Shown piece by piece: positions 20,133 through 29,214 of a stretch of 64,000 nt of DNA; the first letter of the stretch is position 1; the number at the start of each line of letters is the position of its first letter. Both the position numbers and the translations under genes were made by a program. The notes beneath the pieces are model-generated. The model was given only the letters and a program-made list of their open reading frames with translations. It had not been told where the DNA came from and searched no databases. The stretch is from Ruminococcus sp. (GTDB lineage Bacteria; Bacillota; Clostridia; Oscillospirales; Ruminococcaceae): assembly GCA_021770655.1 (NCBI GenBank), contig JAETQO010000009.1, forward strand, positions 1 through 64,000, written 5' to 3'.

Positions 20133-20759
20133 TTAATCCGGTCTTCCCTCTTTGATCTCGATATAGCTCTTCATCAACTTAACTGCGCCGTCAATTCCCG
20201 TTTTTGAAGAGTTGATACACAGATCGTAATTCTTAGCCTCGCCCCACTTCATATCGGTATAGTAGTTATAATACGAAGCTCTGCGTTTATCGGTCTTGCG
20301 GATAAAATCCTCGACCTTGTTCTTTTCTATATCGTATCTTTCAAGTATACGTTTTTTCTTTTCAAAGGTATTGCCCGAAATAAAAAAGTCAATAACGTTC
20401 TTCTCGTTCTTCAGAACATAATCCGCACAGCGTCCGACGATAACGCACGGACCTTTTTTAGCTATATTCTTTATAGTTTCAAACTGCGCAAGAAATATCT
20501 TATGATTAAGCGGCATATCCGGATTGATCCTGCCGTCTGCGCTCACAGGATAATTTCCCATAACGAGTGAAAACAGAAAGCTGTTTGTATACGACTCATC
20601 ATTTTTAACAAACAATTCCTCACAGATTCCGCTTTCTCTTGATGCGATCTCCAGCAATTCCTTATCGTAAAAAGGTATATCAAGCTCTTTGGCAAGCTGT
20701 CTGCCTATTTCGCGTCCTCCGCTGCCGAATTCACGGCTGATTGTAATAATGGATTTCAT
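20133..20759 (-). CDS. Cytidylate kinase-like family protein (paralog 2)
   Basis: IITISREFGSGGREIGRQLAKELDIPFYDKELL, CVIVGRCADYVLKN. Confidence 0.83.
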   Translation of the reverse strand: MKSIITISREFGSGGREIGRQLAKELDIPFYDKELLEIASRESGICEELFVKNDESYTNSFLFSLVMGNYPVSADGRINPDMPLNHKIFLAQFETIKNIAKKGPCVIVGRCADYVLKNEKNVIDFFISGNTFEKKKRILERYDIEKNKVEDFIRKTDKRRASYYNYYTDMKWGEAKNYDLCINSSKTGIDGAVKLMKSYIEIKEGRPD

Positions 20760-20937
20760 TAGACATATCCCCTTTCACGATATATTTGTCTTTCTAACGT
20801 ACTTATATTATAGCACAATTTTTGTGATTTGTACACAATTTTCTAATAAATTATTGCACAAATTTATTCATTTTTTCTTGTGCATTTTGCAGACAGCGGT
20901 TTTGAACTGTTATGTTCCCAATAACGTCATAATACAA

Positions 20938-20970
20938 AAACGGGACAGGCAACAAACCTGTCCCGCAAAA
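20938..20970 (-). terminator. Rho-independent terminator
   Basis: GCGGGACAGGTTTGTTGCCTGTCCCG then TTTTTG on minus strand. Confidence 0.75.
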
Positions 20971-20983
20971 TTTCAAATATGAA

Positions 20984-22408
20984 TTACTCTGTCGGAGTAT
21001 CGGAAATATTAGAGTTAGCCTCATTGATAAGATAATCAACAGCCTTTTCATTCTCCGCAACGCACTCTGTCCATGTAGTAGCCCCGCCGCCTGTTACCAT
21101 TGTAGCCTGGTTTACAGTATCCATAAGGGTTGAAAGCTCAGCGGTTACACCGTACTCAAAGTCGTATACAGGGTTGGTTCTGGCCAGATCGTAAATTGTT
21201 TTTCTCATTTCGATCATTTCATCTGTCCAGCCATACTCGTCTTTGAGCTGTTCCTCACCAATGTTCTGAGTCTCCTCATTGGAAACACGGAGGCAGTTCA
21301 TATATGCCGCAAATCCCTCTGGGTTTGGAGCGTTCTTGCAGAGCAGATAACCCTGAACACCTGTAGATACATAGTACTTATCAGAATCGTCCATTCTAGG
21401 CATTGGAACAAACATTACTTCACCGCTTGAAACATCGCCGAAGGTCTTTGTTTTCTCAAGAGTATCCTCAAGAGCCCATGTTCCGATAGGAATGAACAAT
21501 GTAAGGTTGGAACCAAGTCCTTCACCGTTAGCGCCGTCGCCTCTGGTCTTCCAGTTGTTATCGCATCTCGGGAATACAACGCCGTTCTTTTCGAGGTTGT
21601 ACATAAGATCCTGAACAGTTGCGATCTCGGCTCTGCCCATGTTGTTTACAAGCTTACCGTCCTCAAGACCGATAAGAGGATAACCGCAGGTATCGTTAAG
21701 AGCCTTGCCGTACCAGTAACCGTCAAGAGCATATCTGTCCGCCTCAGCGTCCGTGAAATCGAGACACATTTCTGTAAATGTAGACCATGTCCACTCGTCG
21801 TTAGCATAAAGCTCAGCAGGATCGTCATAACCGTAATCAGTCATAGTCTTTGTGTTATATACGCAGACATACTGAGGTCTTACGTCAATACCCGCAACAT
21901 AATGCTTTCCATTGAAAATGAAAGAATCGCATATCTGTTTTGAACCTGCCCAAAGCTCAGAATCAAGATCGATGCAATCGTCGATAGGCTCAAACATTGC
22001 CTTGATAGCGCCCTTCGGGAAAGCGTCCATATCGTCTGCCGGGAAGAAGTCCGGAGAATCGTTAGCCATTACAGCCTTAGCAAGGTCTGTATACTTGTTC
22101 TCCCAAGTTGTCTGAACAAACTCGATCTTTCCGCCGTACTTGGACTCAAAAAGCGTGATAGCAGGAGACTCAGCCTTACCCTCGCTGGGGTTGATATCAT
22201 AGTGTGCCATCCACTTGATAGTCTTGTTGGAAAGCTCGGTATCGGGAAGTTTATCCTTCAGAGCATCAACCTGATTTCTCTGCTCTTCGTTCATCTTGGC
22301 AACTTTTGCCTCAGACGAAGAATCCCCCGAATTGCTTCCGCACGCCGCCATACTGCAAGCAAGTGTCATTGCACAAGCGGCCGCCATAATTCTTTTAGCA
22401 AGTTTCAT
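20984..22408 (-). CDS. ABC transporter extracellular solute-binding lipoprotein
   Basis: Lipobox MTLACSMAACGSNSG; WMAHYDINPSEGKAESPAITLFESKYGGKIEFVQTTWENKYTDLAKAVMANDSPDFF. Confidence 0.8.
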   Translation of the reverse strand: MKLAKRIMAAACAMTLACSMAACGSNSGDSSSEAKVAKMNEEQRNQVDALKDKLPDTELSNKTIKWMAHYDINPSEGKAESPAITLFESKYGGKIEFVQTTWENKYTDLAKAVMANDSPDFFPADDMDAFPKGAIKAMFEPIDDCIDLDSELWAGSKQICDSFIFNGKHYVAGIDVRPQYVCVYNTKTMTDYGYDDPAELYANDEWTWSTFTEMCLDFTDAEADRYALDGYWYGKALNDTCGYPLIGLEDGKLVNNMGRAEIATVQDLMYNLEKNGVVFPRCDNNWKTRGDGANGEGLGSNLTLFIPIGTWALEDTLEKTKTFGDVSSGEVMFVPMPRMDDSDKYYVSTGVQGYLLCKNAPNPEGFAAYMNCLRVSNEETQNIGEEQLKDEYGWTDEMIEMRKTIYDLARTNPVYDFEYGVTAELSTLMDTVNQATMVTGGGATTWTECVAENEKAVDYLINEANSNISDTPTE

Positions 22409-22591
22409 GAAATAATAACCTCCTTGATAATAGACGAATGTTCCTTACCCAAAAACGTTCATCTTAACGTAAATATTTCGTCCACAATTATGATAACAAA
22501 AAGTTGAAAATTAGTCAATCAGCATTTTGCAATATAAATTCAATGCATTTTTGTTAATTTTGACAAACCGATGATAATCATGTGTAAGAAT

Positions 22592-22612
22592 ACGTTTTCA
22601 GAAAACGTTTTC
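22592..22612. promoter_or_regulatory. Overlapping palindromes, candidate LacI/CcpA-type operator
   Basis: ACGTTTTC-A-GAAAACGT overlapping perfect GAAAACGTTTTC, upstream of the solute-binding protein gene. Confidence 0.5.
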
Positions 22613-22743
22613 GCGAACAACGAAATATTAATTCACAAAACTTTTACATTATTAGTGTCAACCTGTAATGTAAGCGGTTTCATCATATAAGCCTTCCCTA
22701 ACTATATATAAAGCAGTATTCACTCAGAAACACATAGCCCCTA

Positions 22744-23619
22744 CTAAATCAGCGATTCTATATCCTCCGGTGACAGTGACGAATGAAACGCTCTGTTTAT
22801 GCCCAGCGAAATCATTCTGGCACAGTTTTCCGCAAGACGGTCAACGCTTTTCGGTGTTACCATTATATTTTCGGAGTTGTCCGGCGCTTCCATGCCGAAA
22901 ATATGCTCGGCGGCTGTATTCAGATCAACCACCGTCGGTACTCCGACAGCAATACATTTCACGCCGAGAGTTGCCTCGGAAAGCTCCTTGCGTGCATTTT
23001 CAACACCGCTCCCCGGAGATATTCCCGTATCGCACAACTGCACGGATCTGCCCAGATTTTCCATATCACTGCAGGCAAGAGCGTCCACAGCAATTACAGC
23101 GTCGGGCTTGACAAGCTCTGTTATCAGCTTTATCTGCTCGCTTGACTCAACCCCCGTTTGTCCCAGAACGCCGGTCTTTATTACAGTCATGTCTGCAAGC
23201 CCCTCGGTATCGATCTCGGTTCCAAGACTTTTTATATGTCTCGTGGCAAAAACTCTGTCCGCCGCAAGCGGACCCACTGCGTCGGGAGTTATACTATCAT
23301 TGCCCAATCCCGCCACAAGCACCCGTCCTGCGTTTCCGCTCAGTTCGCGAAGCTTTTCTGCAATAACGTCTGCTCGTTCATAAATGCAATCGCTGTACAT
23401 ATCAAAAGCCGAATCAAGAGCCTTCAAGGTAATGTATCTTCCGCAGGGCTTTCCGAGGCGCTGTGCAGTGCTTTCTTCCTCTACCAGAATGTCCGTGACT
23501 TCAAACCGTGCTTTTTCTATTGTCTCCGTCGTTACCTTAACGCCTTTGAGCCGCACGTCGCTTTGCGCGCTCTGTGCCAGCGAAAGTGATTCCGCCACCA
23601 TATCCGTTCTTATCGACAT
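22744..23619 (-). CDS. gpr: Germination protease GPR
   Basis: RTDMVAESLSLAQ; VLVAGLGNDSITPDAVGPLAADRVFATRHI; VIAVDALA. Confidence 0.93.
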   Translation of the reverse strand: MSIRTDMVAESLSLAQSAQSDVRLKGVKVTTETIEKARFEVTDILVEEESTAQRLGKPCGRYITLKALDSAFDMYSDCIYERADVIAEKLRELSGNAGRVLVAGLGNDSITPDAVGPLAADRVFATRHIKSLGTEIDTEGLADMTVIKTGVLGQTGVESSEQIKLITELVKPDAVIAVDALACSDMENLGRSVQLCDTGISPGSGVENARKELSEATLGVKCIAVGVPTVVDLNTAAEHIFGMEAPDNSENIMVTPKSVDRLAENCARMISLGINRAFHSSLSPEDIESLI

Positions 23620-23852
23620 AATAAAACGCCTCCCAGCCGGTTTGCGCCGAATTTTATGCGTTTTTTGTGTAATCCTACAATTATCGGCGCAAAATAATTT
23701 ATATTTTTTTCGTCAAAGCCCTTGAAATTTATATCAAACTATGATAAAATAATTTACAAGGCTTGTTTAAAGGGCTTGCCGCATTTCCTCTCAGTCTGCG
23801 GTTAGCTTGTGCAAATAAGTGCAAATTTATTCAGAATGAGGGAGGTGTCGGT

Positions 23853-24104
23853 ATGCCGAACATTAAATCCGCAAAGAAAAGGGTTAAGGTTATCAACACA
23901 AAAACTATGAGAAACAAGGCTGTAAAGTCTGATCTTAAAACTGCGCTCAAGAAGGCAGATGTTGCTGTAGCTGAAAATGCAGACAACAAGGAAGAGGTTG
24001 TAAGAGCCGCTATCAAGAAGGTTGATATGGCTTGCTCAAAGGGCATTATGCATAAGAATGCCGCTGCAAGAAAGGTTTCCCAGCTTGCTAAGAAGCTTGG
24101 TTAA
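23853..24104 (+). CDS. rpsT: 30S ribosomal protein S20
   Basis: [26 protein letters not shown]; divergent from gpr; GGGAGGTG RBS. Confidence 0.95.
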   Translation: MPNIKSAKKRVKVINTKTMRNKAVKSDLKTALKKADVAVAENADNKEEVVRAAIKKVDMACSKGIMHKNAAARKVSQLAKKLG

Positions 24105-24130
24105 TTTTTTCTGACAACTTATACAATTCT

Positions 24131-24162
24131 GAACCGTTCGGAAAACGAACGGTTCTTTTTTT
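24131..24162 (+). terminator. rpsT terminator
   Basis: GAACCGTTCG-GAAAA-CGAACGGTTC-TTTTTTT. Confidence 0.9.
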
Positions 24163-24396
24163 AATTCGGGCTGAGTTGTAACTCCTTGAAGTACCTTGCG
24201 ACACGAATTAAAAAGAACACCAGACGGACTTTGTGCGGTTTAGTGCTATGGAAAAGCCTCTGCGAGCGAGGTCTTCGGGCGGAGTCGTAAATTCTTGAAG
24301 TACCTATCGACCCGAATTAAAAAAGGAATTGACTTTTGTGCGGGTATATGATACAATGTTTATGTATTCAAACTATCGGGGAAACGGGGGAGTTGC

Positions 24397-25242
24397 ATGA
24401 CCTATCGCGTGGGCAAATATACGCTGCCCGAATACAGCGTGCTTATGTCGGTCTATGACCGTGAACTTCCCGAAAACCTTAATGAAAGCCTTGAATCTAT
24501 GCTTATGCAGTCCTATCCGCCCTCAGACTTCGTTCTGGTGTGCGACGGAAAATTGACCTGCGAGCTTAATATTATCGTTAAGTCTTTCCAGAATGAATTC
24601 AAAAATATTTTCCGCATAATTCAGATAGATGAGAACGTGGGAGTGGGAAAAGCCTACAACGAAGGTATAAAGGCATGCAAATACGACTACATTGTAAAAA
24701 TGGACAGCGACGATATTTCGCTTCCCAACCGATGCCTTAAACAGATGACTCTTTTCGCCGTAAAGCCGAAGCTTGATATTACAGGGACCTTTGTTGAGGA
24801 ATTCGACACGATGACAGACGAAGTGGTCGCCGTCAAAAAAGTACCCGTTATGCACAAGGATATTGTCGCCTATTCAAAGCGCAGAAATCCCTTTAACAGG
24901 CAGACGGTGGCTTTTAAGAAGTCCTTTGCGGAAAAGATCGGCGGATATTCCGACCTGAAGATATGCGAAGATTACGAATTCATCGCAAGAATGTTACAGC
25001 ACGGTGCAAAGGGACAGAACATTCCCGAAGTGCTTGTACGCTACAGAATAGATGAAAACACGGTAGATACCAGAAAAAGCTGGATTCACACCAAAGCGTT
25101 TATACGGGTAAGGTGGATAATATACCGTTCGGGCTATACGAAATTCAAGGATTTTTTTATGCCCTGCGCTTTACAGCTCGGCTTGTTTGTCTTTCCGAGG
25201 AAATTCACCAGATGGTTTTATAAGACCTTTCTGAGAAAATAA
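24397..25242 (+). CDS. Family 2 glycosyltransferase
   Basis: YSVLMSVYDRELPENLNESLESMLMQSYPPSDFVLVCDG; KMDSDDISLPNRC; EDYEFIARML. Confidence 0.88.
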   Translation: MTYRVGKYTLPEYSVLMSVYDRELPENLNESLESMLMQSYPPSDFVLVCDGKLTCELNIIVKSFQNEFKNIFRIIQIDENVGVGKAYNEGIKACKYDYIVKMDSDDISLPNRCLKQMTLFAVKPKLDITGTFVEEFDTMTDEVVAVKKVPVMHKDIVAYSKRRNPFNRQTVAFKKSFAEKIGGYSDLKICEDYEFIARMLQHGAKGQNIPEVLVRYRIDENTVDTRKSWIHTKAFIRVRWIIYRSGYTKFKDFFMPCALQLGLFVFPRKFTRWFYKTFLRK

Positions 25243-25250
25243 ATACGTTA

Positions 25251-25437
25251 TTAAGGCAACACCGCACAACTGCCGCCTTGCGGCTCTGTGTACGTCTAAC
25301 TTGCCGATTTTACGTCATCTTGCACAGAAACTTCTTGAAAGACACAAGCATTCCTGCGTCGTTTCTATACAATCTAACGAACTAACGAAAAATTTTCTGC
25401 GTTATCCGCATACAGTAGTTGTGCGGTGCTGCCTTAA
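25251..25437 (+). repeat. MITE-like TIR element, copy 5 (long form with small internal tandem duplication)
   Basis: TTAA-GGCAACACCGCACAACTG...TAGTTGTGCGGTGCTGCC-TTAA; contains CTAACGAACTAACGAA. Confidence 0.9.
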
Positions 25438-25475
25438 AATTTGAACCTATCCTGCGGATCGGTTCAAATTTTTTT
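25437..25475 (+). terminator. Rho-independent terminator
   Basis: AATTTGAACC..GGTTCAAATTTTTTT. Confidence 0.75.
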
Positions 25476-25545
25476 ATACACAAAAAAAGCGGCAGGCGTA
25501 AACGTTATCAATTTTGAACACGATGTAAAACATTGAATGCCGCAC

Positions 25546-25573
25546 TTGACATCGCCTTTGGTTGTGGTATATT
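25546..25573 (+). promoter_or_regulatory. Candidate sigma-A promoter upstream of GH26 gene
   Basis: TTGACA-16 nt-TATATT. Confidence 0.5.
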
Positions 25574-25680
25574 TAAAGATAGAGAGAAGGCTTGCGCTGT
25601 AAATATCGCTTTTTCGGATCAACAGCGCTTTTTTCAGCCGTCTTTATCACAATTTGAACGTTATATATAAGGAGATCATT

Positions 25681-27342
25681 ATGAGAAAATCTATTAAAAA
25701 GACGCTTGCCGCCTGCATGGCGGTAATACTTGCTTTCACTGCAGTTTCCTGCGGAAAGAATTCCGACAGCAAAAGCGGCAGCGGCTCTTCTTCCACTGCC
25801 GCAACAACAACTACTACTGCGCCTGTTGTAGAGGACATGGGAAACATTGATCTGTCCGAGGTCACAAACGACTATGACGTACCGGAGGATTTCAAGTTTG
25901 AATCTGAGGCGGAAAAGGGCACGCTGAGCGGTGCGGCGGCTGTGCTTGACAAAAACTTTCTCGGCGAATTTTCGGGCGACGGTTTTGTTTCTGTCGGAGC
26001 GGAAGGAGATATGATAGAATTTGATGTTGAAATCCCCGCAAAGGGCAGTTATAATATCACTATGAAAATGGCCGCCGACGCCGAGGGACAGTCAAATCTT
26101 ATAACGGTCGACGGCGAGGGTCTTACCGCTTTTAAATCCTCTTCGACTGAATTTGCCGACACGGTTGCAGAAAACGTCCTTATCGAAGAGGGTAAGCATA
26201 AGATAGGCATAAGAGCAGATGACGGACATATCTACATAGACTCTGTTACTATCACTCCCGCTCCGGCAATAGACCTTTCACAGTATGAGGTGTCGAATCA
26301 GCTGTGCAATCCCAACGCTTCCGACGAGGCGAAAAGGCTTTACAACTTCCTTACCGACGTTTACGGCAAGTATGTTATTTCAGGACAGTATTCCGGCGAC
26401 AATGAGGGCAAGGACAGCCGTGAGTTTCTTGAGATAAAAAAGCATACCGGCAAGACGCCGGCTATACTTGGGCTTGACGTTTTAAATCTGTCCAACAGCG
26501 CGCTTTCTCACGGGGCAGGCGGAGGAGATATGGTGCCGATCCAGGCTATGGACTGGTATAACAACGAAAACGGAATAGTATCGCTTTGCTGGCACTGGTA
26601 CGCTCCCGAAAAGAATCTGGAGAAGAACGGAGGAGCATGGTGGCAGGGATTCTATTCCGAATACACCGATTTCGACCTTGCCAAAGCGCTGAACGGAGAA
26701 GACCCGGAGGGCTACGACGCTATCATTGCGGACCTTGACCATATGGCGGGTGTTCTGAAAGAGCTTGCCGACGCAAATGTGCCTGTACTCTGGAGACCGC
26801 TCCACGAAGCCGCAGGCGACCCGAAATATCCCGGAAACGCGTGGTTCTGGTGGGGCTCGGCGGGAAAGGACGCATATATACAGCTCTGGAAGCTTATGTA
26901 TGACAAGTTTACCAACGAATATCAGCTGAACAATCTTATCTGGGTATGGAACGCACAGAACCCCGACTGGTATCCGGGCGACGAGTATGTTGACATTTTA
27001 GGCTACGACTGCTACCCTGCTGAGCTTGACAGTTCTTCACAGAAAGAGTATTACGATCTGCTCAAAGAGGCGACCTCAACGAACAAGATACTTGCAATGA
27101 CGGAAAACGGCTCGATGTTCGACCCCGACGCCGCATTCAACGACGGCACAAGATGGGCGTGGTTCTCAACATGGAACGGAGAATTCTGTCTGAAGGACAA
27201 ACAGCTTTCGGGACAGTACACAAGCCTTGACCAATGGAACAAAATCTACAACAGCGAAAGAGTTCTGACGCTGGACGAACTTCCGGACTTAAAGTGCTAT
27301 CCTATGGACACGGAAAAGTATCTGGCGGAAAAGGGAGAATAA
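25681..27342 (+). CDS. GH26 beta-mannanase lipoprotein with N-terminal CBM-like domain
   Basis: Lipobox AFTAVSCGKNS; KYVISGQYS, VLWRPLHEAAG, NAWFWWG, LIWVWNAQ, LGYDCYPAE, MTENGSM. Confidence 0.9.
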   Translation: MRKSIKKTLAACMAVILAFTAVSCGKNSDSKSGSGSSSTAATTTTTAPVVEDMGNIDLSEVTNDYDVPEDFKFESEAEKGTLSGAAAVLDKNFLGEFSGDGFVSVGAEGDMIEFDVEIPAKGSYNITMKMAADAEGQSNLITVDGEGLTAFKSSSTEFADTVAENVLIEEGKHKIGIRADDGHIYIDSVTITPAPAIDLSQYEVSNQLCNPNASDEAKRLYNFLTDVYGKYVISGQYSGDNEGKDSREFLEIKKHTGKTPAILGLDVLNLSNSALSHGAGGGDMVPIQAMDWYNNENGIVSLCWHWYAPEKNLEKNGGAWWQGFYSEYTDFDLAKALNGEDPEGYDAIIADLDHMAGVLKELADANVPVLWRPLHEAAGDPKYPGNAWFWWGSAGKDAYIQLWKLMYDKFTNEYQLNNLIWVWNAQNPDWYPGDEYVDILGYDCYPAELDSSSQKEYYDLLKEATSTNKILAMTENGSMFDPDAAFNDGTRWAWFSTWNGEFCLKDKQLSGQYTSLDQWNKIYNSERVLTLDELPDLKCYPMDTEKYLAEKGE

Positions 27343-27363
27343 TTGACCGACTGATATATATAA

Positions 27364-27394
27364 AAAGGGAGACCGACAGTCTCCCTTTTTGTTT
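27364..27394 (+). terminator. Rho-independent terminator
   Basis: AAAAGGGAGACCGACAGTCTCCCTTTTTGTTTT. Confidence 0.85.
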
Positions 27395-27418
27395 TGCTCA
27401 TTTTTAGCGGATATGCTT

Positions 27419-28690
27419 TTATTTGGCGTTTATATTGATATACTCCGGCTTTGTCTTGGAATACATTATCTTCTGGCTGGAATAAAGTCCGTAATAGCCC
27501 GAAAGCATATAGCTTACTCCGCAGGCAACGGCAAACAGGATAAGTCCTCCGCCGCCGAAAAGCTCAAAGCTCAGAAGTATTGACGCCACGGGGCAATTAA
27601 CCACTCCGCAGAACAGAGCCACCAGACCTATCGCCGCTCCGAAAGACGGTGAAAGCCCCAGAAGAGGCGCTACGGTACAGCCGAAGGTTGCGCCGATGAA
27701 AAATGTCGGTACTATCTCGCCTCCCTTGAATCCTGTGTTTATAGTCACGGCCGTGAAAATTATTTTCAGCAGAAACGCCTCGGGACGGGATTCGCCGCCC
27801 TCGACCGCTCTTACTATAACGTCAACGCCCGAACCGTTATAATCCCGTGTGCCTACCAGCAGGGTAAGCAGGATCACGGCTGCGCCGCCTGCGGCGATCC
27901 TGATGTATGTATTTGGTATGTGCATTTTAAAACGGGAATGAGTATACTCCATAGTCATGCACAGAAGTATGGAGATGACTGCGCAAAGCGCCGCAAGAGC
28001 CGCCACCTGAACGGCGGAAACCAAGGACAGGTCGGGTATGCTTTTTGCAATGGAGAACTTTGTGGGCGCAAGTCCAGCAAGCAATGATATTTTATAGGCG
28101 ATAAGCGACGAGGCTATACAGGGTACAAGCCCCACATAGTAGATAACGCCCACGCTTATGACCTCCATAGCGAAGAAGGTCGCTGTAAGAGGCGTACCGA
28201 AAAGAGCGGCGAAAACCGCGCTCATTCCGCACATTATCACAAGGCTTGAATCCTTTTCGTCAAGGTGAAGTATCCCTCCGACCTTTGCGCCGATACTTCC
28301 TCCAAGCTGTAATGCCGCGCCCTCTCGTCCTGCCGAACCTCCCGTCAAGTGGGTAAGGACCGTTGCAAGAAATATCAGCGGAGCCACTACCGCAGGGACC
28401 TTGATATTGCTTCTTACCGAGCTTATTATAAGGTTGGTGCCGGTTTCCTCGTCAACCTTACAGGCACGGTAGGAAAAGACGATAAACAGACCCGCCAGCG
28501 GCAGAAGATACAAAGTCCACGGATGTTCAAGGCGAAAATCCGTAGCGAAGTTTACCGCAAGGTGAAAAAGCGAACCGACAACTCCACCGATTATGCCCAC
28601 TCCAACGGCTATGACTACCCATTTCACAAAAGCCGCAGAGAATTTTTTCACCGTGGCTAGCTTTGATTTTACAAAGTCCATATTTATCAT
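27419..28690 (-). CDS. ClC-family anion channel/exchanger
   Basis: GGSAGREGAALQLGGSIGAK; FAALFGTPLTATFFAMEV; KGGEIVPTFFIGATFG; RBS GGTGGAG before 28690. Confidence 0.85.
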   Translation of the reverse strand: MINMDFVKSKLATVKKFSAAFVKWVVIAVGVGIIGGVVGSLFHLAVNFATDFRLEHPWTLYLLPLAGLFIVFSYRACKVDEETGTNLIISSVRSNIKVPAVVAPLIFLATVLTHLTGGSAGREGAALQLGGSIGAKVGGILHLDEKDSSLVIMCGMSAVFAALFGTPLTATFFAMEVISVGVIYYVGLVPCIASSLIAYKISLLAGLAPTKFSIAKSIPDLSLVSAVQVAALAALCAVISILLCMTMEYTHSRFKMHIPNTYIRIAAGGAAVILLTLLVGTRDYNGSGVDVIVRAVEGGESRPEAFLLKIIFTAVTINTGFKGGEIVPTFFIGATFGCTVAPLLGLSPSFGAAIGLVALFCGVVNCPVASILLSFELFGGGGLILFAVACGVSYMLSGYYGLYSSQKIMYSKTKPEYININAK

Positions 28691-28785
28691 TATGTTTTTC
28701 TCCACCCGCATTTCAAAAACAACGGGCGGAGATTTTCTCGCCGCCCGATCGTATTCACAAAATTAATCTGTAAAGAATCTTTGCC

Positions 28786-29160
28786 TTAAAGCTCTGCGAT
28801 CACTTCGACCTCAACAAGGACATCCTTTGGCAGTTCCTTGACCGCAACGCAGGAACGTGCGGGCTTAGAGGTGAAATACTCGCCGTAAACGCCGTTGAAC
28901 GCCGCAAAGTCGGACATATTCTTCAAAAAGCAGACTGTCTTTACTGTCTTTCCGATAGAAGAGCCTGCCTCCTCAAGGACATTTGTAAGATTCTTGCAGA
29001 CCTGATGAGTCTGCTCCTCGATAGTCTCCGCCTCAACGTTTCCCGTTGCAGGATTAATTGCTATCTGTCCTGAAGTGAAAACAAGATTTCCCACTACCAT
29101 TGCCTGTGAATAAGGTCCGATCGCATCGGGCGCATTTTTTGTGTAAACTGCTTTTGACAT
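28786..29160 (-). CDS. ridA: RidA family enamine/imine deaminase
   Basis: PDAIGPYSQAMVVGNLVFTSGQIAINPATG; RSCVAVKELPKDVLVEVEVIA. Confidence 0.92.
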   Translation of the reverse strand: MSKAVYTKNAPDAIGPYSQAMVVGNLVFTSGQIAINPATGNVEAETIEEQTHQVCKNLTNVLEEAGSSIGKTVKTVCFLKNMSDFAAFNGVYGEYFTSKPARSCVAVKELPKDVLVEVEVIAEL

Positions 29161-29214
29161 AATCATCTGCTCCTTTATATATCAAATAAAAATATACATT
29201 ATTTATTGCCGAAA

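Noticed and set aside
24131-24162. Considered a regulatory RNA after rpsT
   Set aside because: Simple perfect hairpin plus T7; an ordinary terminator is sufficient.
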